Both the position numbers and the translations under genes were made by a program. The notes beneath the pieces are model-generated. The model saw only the letters and a program-made list of their open reading frames with translations, ran no database searches and was not told the DNA's origin. This document shows, in pieces, positions 31,352 through 38,274 of a DNA stretch of 38,274 nucleotides. Each line of letters begins with the position of its first letter. Within the stretch, counting starts at the first letter, position 1. Source of the DNA: CAZIQY01 sp964541605. Its GTDB lineage: Bacteria; Desulfobacterota; Syntrophia; Syntrophales; UBA2185. The stretch spans positions 1-38,274 of the forward strand of contig CAZIQY010000024.1 in assembly GCA_964541605.1 (NCBI GenBank), in the 5' to 3' direction.

Positions 31352-33181
31352 TTGAATTCATTGCAGAAAAATATTGCTCTCTGGTTGGTGATCAGTCTTG
31401 TTTTTGTGCTGCTGTATCATCTATTTAACCAGCCGAAGAGCGCACAGGAAAATATCATTTTCAGCGATTTTATAAGCTCTGCAGAAAAGGGGCAAGTTAC
31501 TGAAGTTACCATCCAGGGAGAGAGCATCACGGGTAAATTGAACAGCGGAAAAAATTTCAAGACGTATGCACCGAAAGATACGGGAATGATCCCCATGCTC
31601 AAGGAAAAAGGAGTCCGGATTGCAGTGAAACCGGCGGATGATTCTCCCTGGTACATGAACATTCTGGTTTCCTGGTTGCCCATGCTGCTCCTTATCGGTG
31701 TGTGGATATTCTTTATGCGTCAGATGCAGGCGGGTGGTGGCAAGGCCATGGCTTTCGGGAAAAGCAAGGCCCGGCTTGTCACGGACAAGTCGAAGAAGGT
31801 TACTTTTGCGGATGTTGCCGGAATCGATGAGGCAAAGGCCGAGCTTGAAGAGGTTATAGATTTCCTGAAAAACCCGAAAAAATTCACGAGGCTTGGCGGA
31901 AGAATACCAAAAGGTCTGCTCCTTGTCGGTCAACCTGGCACCGGGAAAACGCTTCTTGCCAGAGCCATTGCCGGAGAAGCGGACGTTCCCTTTCTGAGTA
32001 TCAGCGGATCAGACTTCGTTGAAATGTTTGTCGGTGTCGGGGCATCACGCGTCAGGGATCTTTTTGATCAGGGGAAAAAGAATGCTCCCTGCATCATTTT
32101 TATTGATGAGATCGACGCGGTAGGAAGGCATCGGGGAGCCGGCCTGGGTGGCGGTCATGATGAACGGGAGCAGACCCTGAATCAGCTCCTTGTCGAAATG
32201 GACGGTTTTGAATCGAATGAAGGCGTTATTCTTGTGTCGGCAACCAACCGTCCGGATGTCCTCGATCCCGCGCTGCTCCGGCCCGGGCGCTTTGACAGGC
32301 AGGTTGTGGTTCCCCTGCCGGACGTCAAAGGTCGGGAAAAAATATTAGAGGTGCATACTAAAAAAACACCTCTTGCCGAAGATGTGGACTTTGCCGTGAT
32401 CGCCAGAGGGACGCCCGGATTTTCCGGTGCGGATATCGAAAATCTCGTCAATGAATCCGTACTTTTCGCGGCAAGAACCGGGAAGGACAAGGTCAACATG
32501 AGCGATTTCGAGTTCGCCAAGGATAAGGTTCTCATGGGTGCGGAAAGAAAGAGCATGGTGATCAGCGATCTGGAGAAGAAAAATACGGCGTACCATGAAT
32601 CAGGGCATGTGCTTGTCGCAAGGCTGTTGCCGGGAAGCGATCCGATACACAAAGTCACGATCATTCCGAGAGGCATGGCTCTGGGCGTAACCCAGCAATT
32701 ACCCGTTGACGAAAAACACGCCTATCCGAAGCAATATCTTTTAAACAATATAACCATCCTTTTGGGGGGGAGGGCGGCAGAAGAGCTGATTCTGAAAGAC
32801 TTTACCACAGGATCCGGCAATGATATCGAGCGTGCGACAAACATTGCCAGGAAGATGGTTTGCGAATGGGGCATGAGTGATGAAATGGGACCCTTAAGCT
32901 ACGGGAAAAAAGAAGAACAGATATTTCTGGGCCGCGAATTTGCAACCCATAAGGATTACAGCGAAGAAACAGCGGAGCGCATCGATAAAGAGATATCCCG
33001 AATCGTCTCGGAACGTTATGAAATAGCAAAACGGCTTCTCTCCGATCATATGGATGTTCTTGACCGCCTTGCCGCGGAATTGCTTGAAAAAGAGGTTTTA
33101 AATTCCACAGAAATTGATCAGATCATTGGGATAAGTTCAGAGGAGACATGCGAAGAGAAACCTCAAGAAATTACCGCTTGA
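31352..33181 (+). CDS. ftsH: ATP-dependent zinc metalloprotease FtsH
   Basis: The start is TTG at 31352, set by AAAAGGAG 7 bases upstream. The 609-residue protein has two membrane spans (about 8-26 and 104-122) around a periplasmic domain, an AAA domain with Walker A GQPGTGKT (193-200, where most FtsH have GPPGTGKT), Walker B CIIFIDEID, the SRH ATNRPDVLDPALLRPGRFD, and the zinc motif HESGH (415-419). It degrades membrane proteins and regulators such as the lipid A enzyme LpxC in relatives. The folP gene begins inside its last 34 bases. The C-terminal tail is short and acidic. Confidence 0.97.
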   Translation: MNSLQKNIALWLVISLVFVLLYHLFNQPKSAQENIIFSDFISSAEKGQVTEVTIQGESITGKLNSGKNFKTYAPKDTGMIPMLKEKGVRIAVKPADDSPWYMNILVSWLPMLLLIGVWIFFMRQMQAGGGKAMAFGKSKARLVTDKSKKVTFADVAGIDEAKAELEEVIDFLKNPKKFTRLGGRIPKGLLLVGQPGTGKTLLARAIAGEADVPFLSISGSDFVEMFVGVGASRVRDLFDQGKKNAPCIIFIDEIDAVGRHRGAGLGGGHDEREQTLNQLLVEMDGFESNEGVILVSATNRPDVLDPALLRPGRFDRQVVVPLPDVKGREKILEVHTKKTPLAEDVDFAVIARGTPGFSGADIENLVNESVLFAARTGKDKVNMSDFEFAKDKVLMGAERKSMVISDLEKKNTAYHESGHVLVARLLPGSDPIHKVTIIPRGMALGVTQQLPVDEKHAYPKQYLLNNITILLGGRAAEELILKDFTTGSGNDIERATNIARKMVCEWGMSDEMGPLSYGKKEEQIFLGREFATHKDYSEETAERIDKEISRIVSERYEIAKRLLSDHMDVLDRLAAELLEKEVLNSTEIDQIIGISSEETCEEKPQEITA

Positions 33182-34371
33182 GATGTCTGCACTTGAGATC
33201 GTTATCCGAAGCAGCCGAGATCCTGAAGAAGGTTGACGTGGATCCTTATGGCATCGAGGCGATGCTTTCAAAGATGACAAATCTTAATGTGTTGCTTGAG
33301 GGAGTCGAGTGCAAAGTTGCGAATATCATCAAGCAAGAGATGCTTTCTCTCGGCGGGGATGCTGCCGTTTCCAGGAATACGGTTTCCTGCGGTGTTGAGA
33401 AAACGGATGTCGTTATTCTGGGTACGATAAAGCAGATTCAGCGCTTTGCCGAGAAGATTTCCATTCAACCTTTCGGTTTGCTCAAAATATCCAACGCTCT
33501 CAAACAGCTTCTGTCAAACATCTCGAAAGACCACTTCGTCCTGAAAACATACCATCGCAAACTGGAAGTAGGGGGCCGCACCCTGACTATGGGAATATTA
33601 AACGTGACACCGGACTCATTTTCTGACGGCGGACGCTTCCATTCGCCGGAAGAGGCCGTCGAACAGGGGCTGAAGATGGTTGAAGATGGTGCAGATATCA
33701 TTGATGTGGGCGGAGAATCTTCAAGGCCCGGTGCAGAGGCCATATCCATCGAAGATGAGATGGAACGGGTCATCCCGGTGATCAAGGCTCTGTCCATTCA
33801 AGTCCCCGTACCCATTTCCGTTGATACCACAAAGTCGGAAGTTGCCAGAGAGGCTGTAGAATACGGTGCAGAGATCGTTAACGACATCAGCGCCATGACA
33901 TTCGACGATCAGATGCCGTCTCTCATTGCTAAAACAGGAGCGGCGGTGGTTCTCATGCATATGCGTGGCAAACCCCAAGACATGCAGAAAGGAGATCTAT
34001 CTTACGGATCGATCTGCGGCGATATCATCGAATATTTGAAGAAGAAAATGGCGGATGCCCATGCATCGGGTATTCCGTTGGAGAGGGTTTTGATTGATCC
34101 CGGCTTCGGGTTCGGAAAGACAGGGGATGACAACCTGAGGCTTTTGAAAAAACTGTCAGAGTTCAGAATTCTTGGCAGACCGATTGTGGCAGGCGTTTCC
34201 CGTAAGGCCTTTATCGGCAGGATAACCGGTGGCGAGCCGTCGGATCGTGAAGAGGGGACCGCTGCCGCCGTAACGGCTGCAATCATGAACGGGGCGAATA
34301 TCATCAGAGTCCATGATGTCAGGGCAATGAAAAAGGTGGCGGCAATGGCCGATGCCATTGTCAGGGCGTAA
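33148..34371 (+). CDS. folP: Dihydropteroate synthase with N-terminal extension
   Basis: The catalytic domain (about residues 140-407) shows MGILNVTPDSFSDGGRF, DVGGESSRPGAEAI, VPISVDTTKSEVA, NDISAM, VLMHMRGKP, DPGFGFGKTGDDNLRLL and GVSRKAFIGRI, all hallmarks of DHPS, which joins p-aminobenzoate to the pterin. Ahead of it is an extra domain of about 140 residues with no catalytic motifs, so the total is 407 rather than ~280. Similar longer forms are familiar in deltaproteobacteria and clostridia. The ATG lies 34 bases inside ftsH with GAGGAG very close. The gene may be translated by coupling. Next is acpS after 5 bases. Confidence 0.94.
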   Translation: MRRETSRNYRLRCLHLRSLSEAAEILKKVDVDPYGIEAMLSKMTNLNVLLEGVECKVANIIKQEMLSLGGDAAVSRNTVSCGVEKTDVVILGTIKQIQRFAEKISIQPFGLLKISNALKQLLSNISKDHFVLKTYHRKLEVGGRTLTMGILNVTPDSFSDGGRFHSPEEAVEQGLKMVEDGADIIDVGGESSRPGAEAISIEDEMERVIPVIKALSIQVPVPISVDTTKSEVAREAVEYGAEIVNDISAMTFDDQMPSLIAKTGAAVVLMHMRGKPQDMQKGDLSYGSICGDIIEYLKKKMADAHASGIPLERVLIDPGFGFGKTGDDNLRLLKKLSEFRILGRPIVAGVSRKAFIGRITGGEPSDREEGTAAAVTAAIMNGANIIRVHDVRAMKKVAAMADAIVRA

Positions 34372-34376
34372 GTGAC

Positions 34377-34754
34377 ATGATATACGGGATAGGAACAGAT
34401 CTGGTCGAGGTTTCGCGGATTGAAAAAATCCTTCAAAAATGGCATGGCCGATTCATCACGAAGGTGTATTCCACGGACGAAGCCGCCTACTGTACAAAAA
34501 AAGCTTCCCCTCCCATCCACTACGCCGCCAGGTTCGCAGCGAAGGAATCATTTCTGAAATCTCTGGGTATGGGGTTGGGCATGGGAATAAGCTTGAAGGA
34601 TATCGAACTGATCAATCAGCCGGACGGTAAACCGCTTTTGAGAATCCATAACCGTGCGGAAGATATCCTCCGGGAAGCCGGAATTACGGCCATTCATGTC
34701 AGTGTCACCCACACAAAGAAGTATGCGAATGCCGTTGTCATCCTTGAGAAATAA
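34377..34754 (+). CDS. acpS: Holo-[acyl-carrier-protein] synthase
   Basis: The 125-residue protein has the family start IYGIGTDLVEVSRIEK, with the magnesium-binding Asp (residue 7), and FAAKESFLKSLG with the second metal ligand Glu, followed by the C-terminal VSVTHTKKYANAVVIL. It transfers phosphopantetheine from coenzyme A to acyl-carrier protein for fatty-acid synthesis. The length is normal. It lies within a compact run with folP (5 bases) and tsaE (3 bases). Confidence 0.95.
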   Translation: MIYGIGTDLVEVSRIEKILQKWHGRFITKVYSTDEAAYCTKKASPPIHYAARFAAKESFLKSLGMGLGMGISLKDIELINQPDGKPLLRIHNRAEDILREAGITAIHVSVTHTKKYANAVVILEK

Positions 34755-34757
34755 AGC

Positions 34758-35246
34758 ATGAGCCATACGCCAGCTTCATTGACCATCATTTCCGGAAATG
34801 CAGAAGAAACCTTATCCATCGGCAGGGTCGTCGGGGAAAACTTGAATGCCGGAGATATTGTAGCCCTGACAGGTGAACTGGGGGCGGGAAAGACATGCCT
34901 GACGCAAGGTATGGCCATAGGACTTGGCGTTTCAGAAAGTTACCCCGTCACAAGCCCGACGTTTACGCTCATTAACGAGTATCAGGGGAAACTGACTCTT
35001 TATCACTTTGACCTCTACCGTTTGAAGGGTCTTCAGGACATGGAAGATCTGGGATATGAAGAATACCTCTTAGGGGAGGGTGTCTGTGTGATCGAGTGGG
35101 CGGAGAAAATCAGGGATTTTTTATCGGATGCAGTGATATCCGTTTCATTGACTTATCTTGATGAGAGCCGGAGAGAGATATCAATTTCCGGAGATGGCGA
35201 CAGGATGGCGCAAATTAAAAACGCAATGAAACGTGGAGGTTTTTAG
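34758..35246 (+). CDS. tsaE: tRNA threonylcarbamoyladenosine biosynthesis ATPase TsaE
   Basis: The 162-residue protein shows P-loop LTGELGAGKTCL (about residues 37-48), the segment VTSPTFTLINEY, YHFDLYRLKG and VIEWAEKI, diagnostic of TsaE (YjeE). It supports the TsaBD complex that makes t6A37 on ANN-decoding tRNAs. The usual neighbour for the NAD(P)HX epimerase (nnr), often between acpS and tsaE in relatives, is absent here. LysC starts 3 bases downstream. Confidence 0.94.
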   Translation: MSHTPASLTIISGNAEETLSIGRVVGENLNAGDIVALTGELGAGKTCLTQGMAIGLGVSESYPVTSPTFTLINEYQGKLTLYHFDLYRLKGLQDMEDLGYEEYLLGEGVCVIEWAEKIRDFLSDAVISVSLTYLDESRREISISGDGDRMAQIKNAMKRGGF

Positions 35247-35249
35247 CCA

Positions 35250-36470
35250 ATGGGCCTTATCGTGCAAAAATACGGCGGCACGTCGGTGGCCGATCTCAGA
35301 AGGATCGAAAATGTCGCGAGGAGGGTGATAAAAACAAAAGAGGATGGGAATGACGTCATCGTCGTATTGTCTGCAATGGCGGGCGAGACAGACAGGCTGA
35401 TTGATCTCGCACATAAAGTGACGGATGAACCGCAGGAAAGGGAATATGACGCTTTGATTGCCACGGGGGAGCAGATCACGGTAGCCCTCCTGTCCATCAT
35501 GTTGAATAAAATGGGTTGCCGGGCAAAATCATTCCTGGGTTTCCAGGTCAGGATTCTGACGGATCAGGCTTACAAGAAGGCAAGGATTGTTCATATTGAC
35601 ACAGGCGTGATTACCCGGGAGTTAGAAAGGGGTACTGTCGTGGTTGTTGCGGGATTTCAGGGCATTGACCAGGAAAACAATATCACCACACTTGGGCGGG
35701 GAGGTTCCGATACAAGCGCTGTGGCTCTTGCGGCCGCCCTGAAGGCGGATGTGTGCGACATATATACCGATGTCGACGGAATCTACACGACTGATCCCAA
35801 TATCTGCAGCAGGGCAAGACGTCTGCACAGAATTTCCTATGACGAGATGCTTGAAATGGCTATCACGGGGGCAAAAGTGCTTCAGCCCCGGTCCGTTGAG
35901 CTTGCCAAGAAATATGGAGTTCCTGTGTATGTAAAATCATCGTTTTCCGATGGGGAAGGAACGCTGGTAACCAAGGAGGATAAGGAAATGGAAAAAGAAG
36001 TAATATGCGGGGTAACCTATGATCGGGATCAGGCAAAGATTACCGTGGTTCGTGTTCCCGACAGGCCCGGGATCGCCGCCCAGTTGTTTACACCGCTCGC
36101 CGATAATAATATTGTGGTTGACATGATCATACAGAATGCGAGCATTGAGGAGTATACGGACCTCACGTTTACGGTATCCCGCAAGGATATCAGGAAAGCA
36201 CAGAAGATTGTGGAGAAAGTTGCCGGTGACATCGGTGCAACAAAAGTGGAAGTCGATGACGATGTTGCAAAAGTTTCTATAATTGGCGTCGGGATGGTCA
36301 GCCATTCGGGTGTGGCTGCAAAAATGTTTACAACTCTGGCGAAAGAAAGGATCAATATCCTGATGATCAGTACGTCCGAGATTAAAATATCCTGCGTCGT
36401 CCAGGCCAAATATACAGAACTTGCCGTCTCAGCGCTTCATGATGCTTTCGGACTGGATAAAAGATCATAA
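35250..36470 (+). CDS. lysC: Aspartate kinase
   Basis: The 406-residue enzyme has the amino-acid kinase start VQKYGGTSVADLRRIENVA, VVSAMAGETD-type segment, the FQGID and TTLGRGGSDTSAVALAAAL region, and YTDVDGIYTTDP, then two ACT domains (about 265-335 and 345-406) for feedback control. It phosphorylates aspartate, the first committed step to lysine, methionine and threonine. The length and the two ACT domains fit the alpha-type enzyme inhibited by lysine (and threonine). A GGAGG ribosome site lies 9 bases before the ATG. In many Bacteria an internal start makes a separate beta subunit; I did not see clear evidence for one. Confidence 0.95.
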   Translation: MGLIVQKYGGTSVADLRRIENVARRVIKTKEDGNDVIVVLSAMAGETDRLIDLAHKVTDEPQEREYDALIATGEQITVALLSIMLNKMGCRAKSFLGFQVRILTDQAYKKARIVHIDTGVITRELERGTVVVVAGFQGIDQENNITTLGRGGSDTSAVALAAALKADVCDIYTDVDGIYTTDPNICSRARRLHRISYDEMLEMAITGAKVLQPRSVELAKKYGVPVYVKSSFSDGEGTLVTKEDKEMEKEVICGVTYDRDQAKITVVRVPDRPGIAAQLFTPLADNNIVVDMIIQNASIEEYTDLTFTVSRKDIRKAQKIVEKVAGDIGATKVEVDDDVAKVSIIGVGMVSHSGVAAKMFTTLAKERINILMISTSEIKISCVVQAKYTELAVSALHDAFGLDKRS

Positions 36471-36475
36471 AAGTC

Positions 36476-37042
36476 ATGAACATCACAGAAAAACAACTTG
36501 AAGGGATCATTGTCCTCGTTGTTTTTACCTTGTTCGCTTGTTTTTCAGCCTATTTATTCTCTTCCTATCAAGGCCGGGAGAATTCGATCCGGTATGGTGA
36601 TCAAAATGCAGGCAGGCTTATTGTAGAGGTTGCTGCAGACGATCCGCGGCTTAACGGTATCTACTTCCTGCCAGAAAAAATAAAAGTATCGGACGCCCTG
36701 AAGATGGCCGGTATAAAAGAAATCGGCAGATACGAAAAAAGAATTCTGGATATGCCGCTGTCAACGGGTAAAAGCATTGAAATCAAATCGGATGGGCGTA
36801 TAAATATGCTTGAAATGAGCAGTTCGAAGAAATTGATTCTGGATATTCCAATCAACATCAATCGGGCGACATCCCTGGATCTTATGATGGTGCCGGGCAT
36901 AGGGGATAAAACGGCGCAGCGGATTGTTCAATTCAGGAGAGAAAACGGCGGATTTAAGAGAATGGAAGATCTGATGAAGATCAGAGGGATCAAGGAGAAA
37001 AAGTTCGAAAAGCTGAGACATAGTTTTTGTATTGATTGCTGA
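36476..37042 (+). CDS. ComEA-like helix-hairpin-helix protein, membrane anchored
   Basis: The 188 residues start with one membrane span (about 10-30), then a beta-rich middle (about 45-115) reminiscent of the SLBB domain of ComEA, and a C-terminal double helix-hairpin-helix region (125-182): PININRATSLDLMMVPGIGD followed by a second GIKEKKFEKL hairpin. HhH regions bind DNA without sequence preference. ComEA proteins catch incoming DNA during natural transformation. It may also be an unrelated envelope or repair protein. It lies 5 bases after lysC. No other competence gene is visible. Confidence 0.75.
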   Translation: MNITEKQLEGIIVLVVFTLFACFSAYLFSSYQGRENSIRYGDQNAGRLIVEVAADDPRLNGIYFLPEKIKVSDALKMAGIKEIGRYEKRILDMPLSTGKSIEIKSDGRINMLEMSSSKKLILDIPININRATSLDLMMVPGIGDKTAQRIVQFRRENGGFKRMEDLMKIRGIKEKKFEKLRHSFCIDC

Positions 37043-37166
37043 TGGACCGCTGAAACGGATTGGCGATCTTTCAGCCCGCAATGATGTGTGAGTCACCATG
37101 CCGAGTCATCAGATATAGTCTGACAGATAATGTAACAACATTAACAGATACATAAAGGAGGGCAAT

Positions 37167-37451
37167 ATGGCCAATGATCCACAGCAACCCCAGCAAATTC
37201 AGATCAACACCATTGATGACCTGTCCAGAGGCAGATACAGCAACTTGATGTTGGTATCGCATAGTCCCGACGAGTTTATTCTGGACTGGATTTTAAACTC
37301 ACCCAATGGCGCTCATCTGGTCTCGAGAATCATATTAAGCCCGGCCAGCATGAAGAGAACAGTCGAAGCTCTGATGGTAAATTTGAAGCAATACGAAGAA
37401 AAGTTCGGGAACGTCAGAATTATTGAACCGGGTGATCCAAAGGTTCATTAG
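37167..37451 (+). CDS. DUF3467 family protein
   Basis: The 94-residue product fits DUF3467 (PF11950): an N-terminal Gln-rich tail, then GRYSNLMLVSHSPDEFILDW, and RIILSPASMKRTVEALMVNL, with family length. The function is not known. The start follows AAGGAGGGC at good spacing. It is separated from upstream by 124 bases and stands alone, so it probably has its own promoter. Confidence 0.88.
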   Translation: MANDPQQPQQIQINTIDDLSRGRYSNLMLVSHSPDEFILDWILNSPNGAHLVSRIILSPASMKRTVEALMVNLKQYEEKFGNVRIIEPGDPKVH

Positions 37452-37460
37452 ACTTCTGCT

Positions 37461-38054
37461 TTATTTATACTTGTCGAGATAGCTCAGGACCCTCTGTACG
37501 TATGTTTGTGTTTCTCTATAAGGGGGAATGCCGCCATATCGGATCACGGCGTTTTCACCGGCATTGTAGGCTGCAAGAGCCAAAGACAGATTCCCGTTGA
37601 AATATTTGAGCAGATACCGGAGGTACCGGGCGCCGCCTTCGATATTGTTCTCCGGATGGAATGAATCACGAACCTGAAGTGATGACGCTGTTGCCGGCAT
37701 CAACTGCATCAAGCCTCTGGCTCCCTTGCGGGATACGGCCATATGATTGAAGTTTGATTCCGCTTTGATGACAGCCTTGATCAATGCAGATTCAACATTG
37801 TATTTCTGTGATGCTTTTGCGATCAGGTGATCATACCTCGAGATATCCACGCCTAATTTCTTATCAAACAGGACACGTTTTTCTCTCATGATGAGGACAT
37901 ATTTGATGCCATGCTGGGTTGGAACATTTGTGAGGTGGGTAATGCCCTCTGCATCCTCATATTTGTAAATATCAGCATCAGAGGAGGAGGGAAGGGCCAA
38001 AATCAGAGCCATAGCCATTAAAATAGAATATAATATGAACTCTTTTTGAATCAT
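37461..38054 (-). CDS. Lytic transglycosylase with DUF4124 domain
   Basis: The 197-residue protein has a signal peptide (cleavage about residue 27), an IYKYEDAEGITHLTNVP segment that marks DUF4124 at the start, and a SLT family 1 domain (about 75-190) with the catalytic glutamate Glu99 in AVIKAESNFN, GLMQLMPATA, and NLSLALAAYNAGENAV. These enzymes cut peptidoglycan between MurNAc and GlcNAc, forming a 1,6-anhydro end. It is a compact, periplasmic form. It is the only minus-strand gene in this segment, converging on the DUF3467 gene with 9 bases between stops. Confidence 0.93.
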   Translation of the reverse strand: MIQKEFILYSILMAMALILALPSSSDADIYKYEDAEGITHLTNVPTQHGIKYVLIMREKRVLFDKKLGVDISRYDHLIAKASQKYNVESALIKAVIKAESNFNHMAVSRKGARGLMQLMPATASSLQVRDSFHPENNIEGGARYLRYLLKYFNGNLSLALAAYNAGENAVIRYGGIPPYRETQTYVQRVLSYLDKYK

Positions 38055-38153
38055 TCAGATCATTGCCCCATCTTTAATCAATGTCATGATGTTTCCTTTT
38101 ATCACATACATGACATTTAATTCAAGGATTTTGTTCATGTTTATTCATTGCTC

Positions 38154-38182
38154 TTGACAGAGGGGTATGATGATGGTAATGA
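38154..38182 (+). promoter_or_regulatory. Candidate promoter for tRNA-Pro
   Basis: A perfect TTGACA (38154-38159) lies 17 bases before TAATGA (38177-38182), about 20 bases before the tRNA. The -10 is weak, but the -35 and placement fit a tRNA promoter. Confidence 0.45.
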
Positions 38183-38202
38183 ACGCACTCATTTTTTGTT
38201 GT

Positions 38203-38274
38203 CGGGGCGTAGCGCAGCTTGGTAGCGTATCTGAATGGGGTTCAGAGGGTCGGAGGTTCAAATCCTCTCGCCCC
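38203..38274 (+). tRNA. tRNA-Pro(GGG), 3' end cut by the window
   Basis: The acceptor 5' strand CGGGGCG pairs with CGCCCC at the window end; the last acceptor base, the discriminator and CCA lie outside. The D-arm (GCGC-AGCTTGGTA-GCGT), the anticodon stem TCTGA/TCAGA around ATGGGGT, and the T-arm GGAGG-TTCAAAT-CCTCT are complete. The anticodon loop puts GGG at positions 34-36, so the tRNA reads proline codons CCC and CCU. Confidence 0.93.

Overview
The window looks like chromosomal DNA of a Gram-negative bacterium, most likely a deltaproteobacterium (Desulfobacterota, Syntrophales-like). This is inferred from the mix of an outer-membrane polysaccharide export system, an ExeA/exosortase-type ATPase, the run ftsH-folP-acpS-tsaE-lysC, and short palindromic repeats of the kind common in that group. 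No marker gene fixes the lineage.

Positions 1-10037 (minus strand) are the export end of a surface-polysaccharide locus. From upstream to downstream it encodes a Wza-type outer-membrane lipoprotein, a very long Wzc-type co-polymerase/tyrosine kinase with extra periplasmic SH3, SH3 and SPOR domains, a small membrane protein, an O-antigen polymerase/ligase, a Wzm/Wzt ABC exporter and a methyltransferase. The far left end is decaying: a truncated methyltransferase and a reading frame interrupted by two TGA codons. A strong-looking promoter at 10204-10232 probably drives the operon.

Positions 10566-17034 (plus strand) are the most unusual part. A degenerate HD-GYP protein is followed by a tightly packed, largely overlapping set: a PqqD-like recognition protein, a 96-residue repetitive peptide with a YxxPxI leader motif, two paralogous radical SAM/SPASM proteins, an HPr-kinase-like protein, a small soluble S26-type peptidase, a Tat-signal protein resembling MraZ, and a nucleotidyltransferase. 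I read this as a probable undescribed RiPP (ribosomally made, modified peptide) system. Recognition, kinase and nucleotidyltransferase parts resemble lasso-peptide tailoring, but two radical SAM enzymes stand where a lasso cyclase would be expected.

Positions 17038-19641 (minus) hold a three-gene signalling unit: a membrane GAF/PAS protein without an output domain, a low-molecular-weight tyrosine phosphatase (natural partner for a Wzc kinase) and an ExeA-like AAA ATPase. These link functionally to the polysaccharide locus on the other side of the peptide operon.

Positions 19642-38274 are mostly housekeeping: leucyl aminopeptidase, two peptide-transporter ATPases, a MATE exporter (minus), miaA, a parvulin lipoprotein, panB with a DUF2520 dehydrogenase (minus, with a possible attenuator), a HAD phosphatase, tilS, ftsH, folP, acpS, tsaE, lysC, a helix-hairpin-helix protein, a DUF3467 protein, a lytic transglycosylase (minus) and a tRNA-Pro(GGG) cut by the window end. 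Three kinds of miniature inverted-repeat element, each about 70 bp long, lie in intergenic DNA.
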